Source: Chondrosia reniformis (taxonomy: Eukaryota; Porifera; Demospongiae; Chondrillida; Chondrillidae). From it: a stretch of DNA of 64,000 bases. Below, piece by piece: positions 47,401 through 57,149 of this stretch. Each line of letters opens with the position of its first letter. Positions within the stretch are counted from its first letter, which is position 1. A program made the translations under genes and the position numbers. The notes below the pieces were generated by a model. That model made no database searches, was not told where the DNA came from, and worked only from the letters and a program-made list of their open reading frames with translations. The stretch is taken from assembly GCA_947172415.1 (NCBI GenBank), contig OX359202.1, positions 4,140,899-4,204,898 of the forward strand, given 5' to 3'.

Positions 47401-50400
47401 TAGAGGGGTATACAATGTATAGAACACCCTTTCAGCATAGTGCTTTGAATGTTATACCTTTTCATTATTGAATAGAACAAAATACTTAAAGCAAAGGTAG
47501 AAGACTTGGAGGAAAAGAATAGACAGGTTTGCTTCTACTACATGTGCTGCTACTGAGTACTGTAGGCAGAAAGGTATCTTTTGTAGAATGCTTGGAGCTG
47601 AACTGGTCCATTTGTTTATTTGAAGTTAGGATGGTATATTTTAGATAGGGAATTTTAAGTTTGGCGCATCACCCCAATAGTATTTGTGTTAGTAGATTGG
47701 TACTTATCTATACAGCTGTGTGAAGAAGAGGAAGAGATGCAATCCTCAAAGAAAGGCCTACCAGAAAAGGTTAAATGTTACATGCCAAATGTATGCAATT
47801 CATATTTTTATTATTTAACACACGTACACGTAAACCTAATTGGAGCATTGCTGAGGCAATTGTACCTCAGTGCATGGTACTGTAGTACATGGTACATGGT
47901 CATAACCAGCTGCCCAGGTGTCCTCCCAGTAATTGCTACTTTATTCTTCCCTCTTTAATTCATGATGTTTGGGAATGATTACTTGTGGTTTGATTATCAC
48001 TTCAGTTATTTACAGATTTACCCAGCTGTCTTGTGGTTGGTAGCGGCCAGTGATCAATTGGTTAAGGTAGCCACCCCACTGGAAATGGACTGGGTCTTTG
48101 ATTGTATCAGCTACCCACAGTACTTTTGATATATGAAATAACACATACACTAATCAGTGTAGTTTGTACGTATAATATGATTGGTCACATGATTGGAGCA
48201 ATTACTGTGGCAGCTGTAGCTCACTGGCTGGTACATGGTCATAACCTTGTGCCTGGGTTTAATTCTTGCATGGCAATTACTCCTTTTGTGTTTTTGTTTC
48301 ATGATGCTTTAGAATAATTACTTTTGTTTTGATTATCACCTGATTATTCATATGTATTCATAGTCTTTGATAGAGAAAGAATATCTTAAAGAGTTAAAGG
48401 AAAAAGTAAGTCGACAGCACAATAAACTTGTCCTGTATGCTCTGAGGGTATTCTTGATATCATATGGTAGCAATCAGCCAAAGATCATTTTCCAGGCAAA
48501 ACTCAAATGGATAACTCTATACTTTTGACTCTGTCATACGTACGTATGTCCAAACGGACTGACCTATATATAGGCTTTGCTTTGAAAAAGAAAGTGTCTT
48601 AATGTTCTTATTTCATGAGTTTAAATTAAATTAAAATTAAAAATAAAATTAAATTAATGGTCCAAGTAACAATATTAACAATAAAGGAGAATTAAAAAGT
48701 TTATGAGATGGTTTAACTGAAGACCTCCTGTCAGAGATGGTAATAAGCCATCCTCCTTTTATTCTGAAAGTGAAAACAGAGTATAAATATGTACGTATGG
48801 TGAAATCCAAATCATTCTTTGACTCTGAAGCACGGTTTGGAGCGGAAGAGTTGAATAGTTTATGCCACTCATTTTATATCCATTTTTTTAGAGTGCCACA
48901 CTTTTATAGTCCTTTATTTTATGAGCACTGTGCAGTACCTGTTTGGTTTGTGTGGGAAAGATATAAGGGGCAACATTATAAGGTCTATTCAATGTGAAGG
49001 TGCAGGCGCATTATGCAGAAGCAACAAATAAAGACACTGTGGACACTTTTCATTATTATGTGATAGTCCTAATTGACAACTAAATACAACATGCTGATAG
49101 GTTCATAGGTTCACACAGTATTTGGGGGTTTATGCAGAAGCAACAAATACCTGAGAAAAGACACTGTGGACACTTTTCATTATTATTCCCAGAGCATGAC
49201 TACCCCAAAGTTAACAGTTGTTGTGCAATTCTATTTGATATTGCAGTTGCCTTACCTGTTTGGCATATATTATGTACTCTGTCTCTACTCAGATACGTAT
49301 GTAATGGCATTCATTTGGCATGAACTACTTGCATGGATATTCTGTGACAATCTAATATCCTACCTAAACTCATGCTCCTTTTGAATATACTAGTGCAAAA
49401 TGGTCCATTTGGTGGTCAAATAATTGTCTAGGATGTCTTCTTGGAATAGGGCCATTTCTATTGAGGCTCGAAGGTCGGACCGTTAGTCCATCCCAGGAAT
49501 TCATAGGTTATTTGGGATTCTTAGAATGGGGTCATGGTTTATACAAATTGCCTTCCGAAGAGGAAACTGTACATTTCTTGAGACTACTAGTTTATTTTAC
49601 AATTTGAAGAAAATAAAAAGCAAACCTGTGGCACAACTGTACATGTGTGCAGTATTTGAAAATTCCCCAGGATATGCATAGATTCATTTGACATGTTTAA
49701 TATACTAACAAGCTTTCACAATGGAGTTATCCCACCAACTCATGTTTCCTGAGGAGCTCAATGAGCTGATCATGATGGGTGTAACTGAAGTTCACTTAAT
49801 GGAAGCATAGGCTATCTAACTTATAATTACCTATGTAATCGATGGGAATCCACTAGTCATCCATCCAAACTTTGTAAGCTTGCGATCTTAAAGTCCCCTA
49901 TTTTTCCAAGCTTTCAAGAATTCATTATACAAGCACCATTTATATATCAAAAGACTTTTTCTTTAGTGTACATGTCTACTCAATTGGATGACTTAGGAAG
50001 ACACATGCATACATACGTATATATATTTAGAATAAAATTTGCATGGACTTTTATCCTTAATTTTGTTTGTATTGTAGCATTTTCAAGATGTAGCAAGACT
50101 GACTGCTAGCCTAAAGAAACAAACAGACCAAGCTAATTTGGAAAGAAAGTGTTCAGAAAATACTATCAAACTATTGAAGGAGGTAGGTACTTGTCAAAGA
50201 CTCAAATTCTTCTAAGTGGCTTGGTCCCCTAAGGTAGTTCTCTAATCTGTAACTGAGTTGATACTCTGTGCTTAGACACTGGAGAGTTGATTTCATTAAT
50301 TAGATTAGACATGTTTTACAGTAATTGTCAGCTAGATGGATGTGTATTAAGAATAATGATGGAAATTCTGTGGTAGCCCTACTCATGTACAATGACTACT

Positions 50401-53400
50401 AACTCTATAAGTTCCTTTCTTGCTAAGGTTTCTTTATATATTAAGAATGCATCAGTTCTAAGTTTAGTTAAGATGGTACGTACAGAGTTACTGAAATGGC
50501 CTCTAACGTTATTCAAATATGAACTATCAAAAGGAAAAATTGGCGGGAACCGATGCCTATAAAAGTAGACACCTACAGACCCACATCAGCCACCGAAGAA
50601 GACCCTCAGGGTCAAAAAGTCGGACAATAAAGAGAGACATGAAAACCCTCTAAAAGTTGAAAAATAATCCTTTCAATAGATAAGTTTGACACAGTTAGAA
50701 GAAATCCATATTCAGTTATCAAAAAGAAGTTATAGACACCATTAAATGCCCATTAAGATAATTTACTACTTGCATGCACAATATTAGAGACTCAGAAAAA
50801 TGTCTAACCATTTGACGATTTTCTTAACAGGAATTGGCGAAATATAAAATGAGAGAAGACAATTGGAATCAAATCTCTTCTGCAAGAGATCAAGAATGTA
50901 CTAGGCTTCCAATACGCCTCAGCAATACTAGTGTGAGTCTTTAAAACATCTACACTGTAATAGCTGGAACGCATATCATACAATGTAAATTGACTTAGAA
51001 GACTATATATATTGTTAGAATATACGTACGTATGTAATAATCATTGACTCAGCAATAAGATTGGTTACAAGAACTGTTGCTATTATTGTTAAAACACTAC
51101 CATATACGTATAAGCTATGGTATACAAAGAAAAATGTTTACATTCGTTAAGTAAGTTCCTCAAAATTTCCTGGGAAGTTATTTTTAAAGTTCCTGAGTTC
51201 CTCTAGGAACAATTTTTCCTTGGAGGAACTTTAAGAGGAAATTTTGAGGCAGTTTTAGAGGTGATTATAAAATGAATATTAACACATACAAAACCTGTCA
51301 CATTCTTCAAGAATGTTTTACAATTGAGGTAAAGCAATTTTGAGGATGTTTTGAGAGGAAAAAATGAAGGACTTTAATGCGGCCCAAGGAAGTTTTAAAA
51401 TGCCTTGAGGAAGTTCCTCATTTTTTCCTAGGAAGTAAGGAATGGAAGTAAGAAAGTATGAAAGGAAGTAAGAAAGGAATGTAATTTTGTACTATTCCTA
51501 GTAACAATTAGACAATTAGTTACAGGTATGCCACTGTTACCATTGCCACAAAGGAAAATTCTGCCAAATTGGACTGATTGTGCCTGCTAATTGGAAAAAA
51601 GGGTGGCAATTTTGTCAACTGTTCTTTAGTTATTCCTATTATATTGGCAAGTGTTATCAATCTTATGCTGAGTGACAAAAGGAAATACATCCTCCATAAA
51701 CCCATGAGCACTTTTATACTTGAGGCCTGTTAAATAATCTGTGCCAAAATTTAATGGACAAGAACAAAAGATTCTTTTTTGTATCAAGGGCACAAAGGAA
51801 GCATGTTCACTTCTCAAATGCTTTCTTCATATATTCGTCTCTTTTCCCTTTCATGTCGCCTGTAACAGGTGGCCATTTGGGGTGTCTGATTCTAGGGGGC
51901 GAATGGGTTGAGTACCCTTACATCAAAGAATACTTGCTTGAATCGTCCTCCCCAGGATCCATTTTCTGCAATGTCCAGCTTGGAGTTGTCCTCAGTTGTG
52001 GCACCACATATGGATAGTGTCCCCCCAGACAGTGGTTGCAGGTTGGGTTCCAAGGTAACATGTGGCAGACATCCATGAGGAGACCGGCCAAGAGGTCATG
52101 AACCTCATTGTGTCTAGATATGGTGACCCCACCAAGCCTCCCTATATATAGGGAATGTGTATGTGACTCAAAATTCAACATAGAGCATGCCTTGTCTTGC
52201 CCTACAGGAGGGGTCCAATTGTATCTGAGGCAAAGTGCATCTCAAAATGCACCTTTGTGTAAGGCAAACCCATGTTGAGTGATGGGCAGTGACTATCAAC
52301 CAACTGTAGGCACCCTTTTCACTGCTGAGCTCTGCTACTTTCTTTAACTGTTTGGGTAGTCCAGACTTTTGCATCTTTCAGCTTTGACAGTTGTCTTGAT
52401 GGTTTGTTGCTGCAGTGGGACGTCTCCTATGTCGCAGTTCTGTCGCACTATGAGCTAGGGCAGTGAGGGGGGCTGTCAGGCTGTCAGTCTCTTAGAAAAG
52501 GTGTATTCCTCTGACATAGCTGTTGGGTTGATTATCCCCAGGCCACCATGACAAGCAGGTAGTGCTAGGAGCTCGTGTTCTGTATCAGAGATGCTGTCTC
52601 TTCCGGTCAGAGCTGGCAGGAACTGCTGGCAATGGTATTTTTAAGGGGCTGCAGCAAGGGACTGATATCTCCAATGGATCTCAGGAGGTATGTCCATTGT
52701 CTGATGAGCCCATGGATGTATATTGAGTAGGCTGCATGAGGTTCTGATCTTGCAAAGGCTGACAGACGTTCAAGTTTGACTTTCCATGCTGAGACTTTCT
52801 CGTGTATGAACTCATTAGCAAAACTTGTGTGCCAAGGGCTGAGCCGAGGTGACACTTGCTTGAGCATGTGATGTGGACACCAGTCTGAGAAAAGACTCTC
52901 TTGGCTTCTTTGAAGTAGTCATCTTTACCACCAGCCAAGTTTTGGAATTGTTTGGCTATATATAATTAATTTAGTAATTTAAAGAAGTGTTCTGAAATAA
53001 GAGTAAATGATTTTACTGTTAGATTTCTTTTTTGATTTGTTTTGACTATATACAGCTGACACTGTACGTATTAATGAAACAGGTCTTCATACATGCGTAT
53101 GTTACTTTCGTTCATTTAACTTTTTTAGGTTTTCAGAAGTGATGTATTTCTTGGCAAAGAAGCCAGCTTCCAATCTATATCCCTCTGTGATGTCAATTTT
53201 GGAGTAAGAAGAGGTACACTTCTTTTATCTGGAAGGAATGTTTATGTGTGTGGAGGTAGTGCTGAGAACCCAGACATGAGTCGAAGGGTACAGGTTTACA
53301 ATCTACATACACTGTCTTGCTATACCATGGACCCTGCTCCGTTCTATGATTGTGAGGCTGTAATGATAGAAGGCCATCTTACTTTACTAGGTGGGTTAGA

Positions 53401-54055
53401 TGGTAATGAAAAATTAACAAAAAAGTTGGTAACATGGCTTGAGCATGAATGGAAGGAAATATACCCAAGCATGCCTAATTTTTGCTACAGACCTGGTGTT
53501 CTAACCCACCAGGATTACCTGATAGTGTCAGGCGGACACAAGGAAGTAGGTCATTTTGACGTCATGAAGATTTCCACCAGAGCCTGGTGGACAGCAGCAC
53601 ATCTTAATCTTCCACAACCACTACTTTCTCACAATCTTGCCCTGTGTGGTCCCACCCTCTATGCAGTAGGTGGTGCTGTAAATACTACCCCATCCTCCAA
53701 AGTATTCAGTCTTCCTTGGAGCAAGGTGGAGAAAGCAATGAATGGCCAGCATATGAAAGCCAAATCTGCATGGAGTGAAGTAAAGAGTCTTCCTCATTTA
53801 CGTTCAACCCCTCTGCCATTCAGTTCCATGCTGCTATCAGTTGGAGGATCTGACCAGGCATTGAACCCAACAGCTGAAATTCTACTGTTTGATCCGGATT
53901 TAAAGAAGTGGAAGGTGATTGGTCATCTTCAGATTGCTCGCATCAGACCGAGTGTGTTACCAATTTCCAGTACATCATGCATGGTCATGTGTGGTACTGG
54001 CTCTAGTGATCCTGCCGATCTGCTTAAATCAGTGGAACTCATCCAAATTGCATAG
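44441..54055 (+). CDS. CARD, coiled-coil, Kelch-repeat protein
   Basis: Exons read 44441-44477 (ATG; MAASLGSPENFS), 45656-45991, 46483-46568, about 46834-46890, 47133-47302, 47476-47526, 47716-47769, 48364-48405, 50078-50182, 50831-50932 and 53129-54055, about 655 residues. Most joins close in phase; the one between the fourth and fifth exons does not. Residues about 20-110 form a CARD-like death fold (ISESICGRLPADNTLIRRLK, KKVLTEPEANRLQ, ISKKDADCIFQFINMM). The middle exons are charged coiled coil (ILKAKVEDLEEKNRQ, KEYLKELKEK). The last exon holds five to six Kelch blades with GG pairs (VYVCGG, LTLLGG, YLIVSGG, LYAVGG, MLLSVGG). CARDs recruit other death-fold proteins, coiled coils oligomerise and Kelch propellers bind ligands, so a sensor or adaptor role is likely but inferred. 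No catalytic domain is present. Confidence 0.8.
45420..45540. repeat. Dispersed repeat family A, partial copy 3
   Basis: Shares AGACAAAGACTCCCATGATC and flanking words with 2630-2880 and 16660-16890. It lies in the first intron of the CARD/Kelch gene. Confidence 0.6.
46040..46200 (-). repeat. SINE-like repeat, antisense copy
   Basis: Contains AATTATCAAACCACAATTAC and GGCAATGCTCCATTCATGTT, the reverse complement of the head and tail of the copies at 47840-48345. Confidence 0.5.
47840..48345 (+). repeat. tRNA-like SINE copies (two)
   Basis: 48196-48265 reads GGAGCAATTACTGTGGCAGC, TGTAGCTCACTGGCTGG and CCTGGGTTTAATTC, resembling RNA polymerase III A and B boxes (TAGCTCA-TGG and GGTTCAATTC). 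The tail GAATAATTACTTTTGTTTTG and ATTATCAC recurs at 47975-48003 behind a more diverged head at 47848. Both copies lie in a CARD/Kelch gene intron. Confidence 0.6.
49012..49190. repeat. Local duplication of about 60 bp
   Basis: TTATGCAGAAGCAACAAATA and AAGACACTGTGGACACTTTT occur at 49012-49070 and again at 49131-49190. Intronic. Confidence 0.7.
51550..52940 (-). mobile_element. Degenerate retroelement 3' part
   Basis: Minus-strand fragments read SEPHAAYSIYIHGLIRQWTY plus LLRSIGDISPLLQPLKNTI (52867-52607), RHNEVHDLLAGLLMDVCHML (near 52110) and RRHEREKRRIYEESIREVEH then ASFVPL (near 51820). I recall these blocks, in this order, from the C-terminal part of reverse-transcriptase polyproteins common in cnidarian and sponge genomes; the class is uncertain. 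Stops and frameshifts are frequent and no polymerase motif is visible. It lies in the last intron of the CARD/Kelch gene. Confidence 0.65.
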
Positions 54056-54850
54056 AACTTTCTGAACAATTTTGTACTTTTTGTATAAACCCGTAATAGT
54101 TACTATATGTGTGTATATAACTACATTTGACTCTTAAGTATAAGGTTATATACCAAATTTGCATGAGTCATATTTAAGTCTAGATTATGAAAATTTCCTT
54201 TGAATATTATACGTACTTAAGGTTTTATTAAGGTATCAAGAGTAAGGTATAACACACGAATATTGAGGTATTAGTTATTAAATTAGACTGCTGTCACTTG
54301 GCTGGTTTGGCGTAATACATTCCAGTGATTATACGTATATTCACTTATTATCACAGCCTTTACACAGGCCAAGTACTTCAAAATATATCGTAATGTAGAA
54401 GATCCTTGTGAAATATACTAAGTGTAGTTGAAATGTTTCCCCCCAAATTATTCAATGTTAGGAGCTCCATCTAACTATATACATAATTTTGCTATCTATA
54501 AACAAGAAGTATAACATCAGTATATAAAATCAATGTACAAAGATATAGTAACACACAGTACATGTATTAAAAGAGCATCCCTGCTTCGGCTGTCATAGTA
54601 CATCCAAACATGTAAGTGATGTGTATGGTTAAGTTTTAGCTTATACATATGCCACTTCTGTATGGTTAGGCTTATATCACTTTTGTGTTTTGTTACTTTA
54701 TCCAGATGTGGCAGCCACTGTTGCAGCACTGTCATACTACTTTAAACATCATTTTTATTTCAATAATCAGTATTTCAATGATAAGTATATAATCACCCAT
54801 ACATATTATGCCAAACCAGCAAGTGACCTAGGTCTAATTAATTAATACGT
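54056..54850. other. Intergenic, no gene seen
   Basis: No coding exon. Part (54640-54740) resembles 14160-14290 (GCCACTTCTGTATGGTTAGG), a possible old repeat. Confidence 0.45.
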
Positions 54851-55266
54851 ATAATCTTGGCTGGGACCAAAGGCAACCAGTGATAACCTTTCCCAGTCAT
54901 CCAAAATTATAAGTTCATCAAAGAACCACAAGTACAGACAGCTGTTTTGCCCTCATTTGGACTCAAGCATCAGCATATATTATATGATATATTTCAATGA
55001 CAGTGAGTTTGTATGAATGCCATATATACAAATGAAAAATATATACTTGTGTTCTCATAATAAGTGGAGGTGGAGACTACAATCTATATATATATATAAG
55101 CAAAACTGAGTGCTCACAATAAACTAAGGCATATATATGAGGGTGAAACAGCTGTCTGTACATGTGGTGTACATATATACTTTGATGATTTTTTCCATCT
55201 TGGATGACTGGCTGGTATAGCCAATAATTTATAATCTTAGGTTTTCGGTTCCCCAGCCAAGACTAT
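54851..55266. repeat. MITE with 110-bp degenerate inverted ends
   Basis: ATAATCTTGGCTGGGACCAA, the CCAGTCATCCAA block and ACAGACAGCTGTTTTGCCCT at the left are mirrored at the right (GGGTGAAACAGCTGTCTGTA, TTGGATGACTGGCTGG, CCCCAGCCAAGACTAT). The loop is AT-rich. Age is moderate, judging by the mismatches. Confidence 0.8.
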
Positions 55267-55825
55267 ATAGACTGCCTGTACATGTGACAGTGGCCGGTCA
55301 CTTAATTGACTGCAGCTGGTTTAATTATAATTATCATAGCCTTTGTGCAATTAAACTCTATAATGAGTTTCTTTTTATATTTCCATACAATCAGCCCCAT
55401 CGATTGCGCAAGCTTCAGTAATCTATGCGACCCATGGCCACAGGTAATATCTATACTGCGCTTCCATAAGTCTCGCGGGGCCAGATCTCTTCCATACTCC
55501 ATGACCTGTTTCATCATGCATACATAGACTGTAGGAATGAGAACGCTACTATCCTTGCTTTGAAATTATATACACGTGCACATCGCTCAGGATACTTTTA
55601 ACTTGATGTTTATTAATTAACACGTAGGCTTAATCATGTTTCACACAGCGATCGAGAGGCTCGATCGACCTTTCGGCTCTCTGTCTATACATTCTTGTAT
55701 AGATTTGTAATTGCCATAGGTTTCTGTGAAGCGTATACTGTATATTATTATAGCCGCTGGGGTTCGGTAAGATTAGTAACTATGTGTTGACTCCTATGTG
55801 CACACCGCCCACTTACGTGAACCCA

Positions 55826-55832
55826 TATAAAA
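55826..55832 (+). promoter_or_regulatory. TATA box
   Basis: TATAAAA lies 47 bases before the ATG at 55879, leaving room for a start site near 55855 and a very short leader. It is the clearest core promoter in the window. Confidence 0.7.
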
Positions 55833-55878
55833 GCAGGCAACCAGCTCGCTCGATCACTTAGCTAACAGTTGACGAAGT

Positions 55879-56871
55879 ATGTTGATGATGCGCTCAGTTG
55901 ACAGCCACAAGTCAATATTGCTGACTTGTATCATTTTCCTTTCCACGGCAGGCTCAATAGAGAGCTACATATTACCAGCTGATGCAGAGCTGCACCTCGG
56001 CAACACACACCTCAAGTTGGCAATCCCAGGGAATGATCTGCAGCAACACATGGAACAAAGCCAGCAGATTGTTACTTATGTTAGTGATTTTCGAAACGCT
56101 TCAGGAGTCTATTTCAACATTATCTTTGAAAACAAGCCAAATAATTCTTGTTTCCAGTTTCACGACCTCACAGATGACCAACTTCAATCCTACAGGAACA
56201 TGGCAAATACATATGGTTACTGTCAAACATTTCAGTACACTTATCGCTTGCAAAATCAGTTGGTCAAAAGGCATTTTGCTGTATTTGAAATGGAAAAGAA
56301 TTGTAAGTATCAGTTCAGAGAGACCACTGGTGTTCATGCTACATTGGGTGAAATTTGGGCTGCAATGCCTCGTAAGAAATATGTAGTGACAGGAATCTCA
56401 ACTTACCAAGATCTACAGTTGGATAGTAATGGCTTTAACCCAATCTTGAAGTTTATAGTCACCATTAAGCAATTAACTAATCCATCATATTTTTATGCTG
56501 TGATTGTTAGCAATAGAGATATATTATTGGACTTTAGAAGGAAAATGAAAGCAAAAAACTTAAGACCATGTGTTCCTATGTACATACAAGGTACCTATTT
56601 CATGTCATCATCAAATGGACCTACTCATCATAATATCATCTGCTACAAATCAAGAACTAGGGATGTGCAAAAGAGTGATGTTAACTTGCTTCATTATTCA
56701 GAGAGCCAAAAGCAAAATTTTCAATTATTGCCTAGTCTAATTCAGAGGGACCTTGATTCTGAAGAATATCAAGATATGGTTATCAAATCGGCAATTGTTA
56801 AGTATTCATCAGGTAAATGGGACCTTCACATTTTGTTGGTGAAAAAGTCCATTTTGGAGTTTTTTGAATAA
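55879..56871 (+). CDS. Secreted single-exon protein, possible BTRD1-like repeats
   Basis: ATG 55879 opens a 330-codon intronless frame. Residues 14-30 are a signal peptide (ILLTCIIFLSTAGSIES). After it, a unit reads FRNASGVYFNIIFENKP, then FHDLTDDQLQSYRNMANTYG and YRLQNQLVKRHFAVFEM. The layout (hydrophobic strand ending in E, LT--Q---Y-----GY, then a strand with AVFE) resembles the bacterial tandem repeat domain 1 found with FLP/polyglycine-hydrolase-type enzymes. A second, weaker unit is at about 195-270 (KFIVTIKQLTNPSYFYAVIV, LRPCVPMYIQGTYF). No catalytic domain is present. Function unknown; it is probably extracellular. The start is fixed by the TATA box and signal peptide. AATAAA follows at 56925. 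Confidence 0.75.
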   Translation: MLMMRSVDSHKSILLTCIIFLSTAGSIESYILPADAELHLGNTHLKLAIPGNDLQQHMEQSQQIVTYVSDFRNASGVYFNIIFENKPNNSCFQFHDLTDDQLQSYRNMANTYGYCQTFQYTYRLQNQLVKRHFAVFEMEKNCKYQFRETTGVHATLGEIWAAMPRKKYVVTGISTYQDLQLDSNGFNPILKFIVTIKQLTNPSYFYAVIVSNRDILLDFRRKMKAKNLRPCVPMYIQGTYFMSSSNGPTHHNIICYKSRTRDVQKSDVNLLHYSESQKQNFQLLPSLIQRDLDSEEYQDMVIKSAIVKYSSGKWDLHILLVKKSILEFFE

Positions 56872-56924
56872 CTAATGGTATCTTTAAGATGTTCTATCAG
56901 CTATAATTTACAGGACACTGTCAG

Positions 56925-56930
56925 AATAAA
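56925..56930 (+). terminator. Polyadenylation signal AATAAA
   Basis: AATAAA lies 54 bases after the stop of the secreted-protein gene. The prominin gene on the other strand ends only 279 bases from that stop, so the two are tail-to-tail. Confidence 0.6.
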
Positions 56931-57149
56931 CTTACTTAGATACGTACGTTTTTAAACAGTTACATTTTGTCAACCTGTAGTGTGCTTATTAATATGTTAT
57001 AATAATAAACCTTAATTGAATTTTAAAGATACACTGTACATAAGCACTGCAAAAGAACAATAACTTATAACTCTTAACACTACATTCATTTCTATTAATA
57101 TGTTATTATAATAAACCTTATAGTTGAACTTCAAAGATTATACACTGTC

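Noticed and set aside
48737..49384. Plus-strand frames in the CARD/Kelch intron
   Set aside because: They span a local duplication, lack motifs and are not flanked by phase-compatible splice sites.
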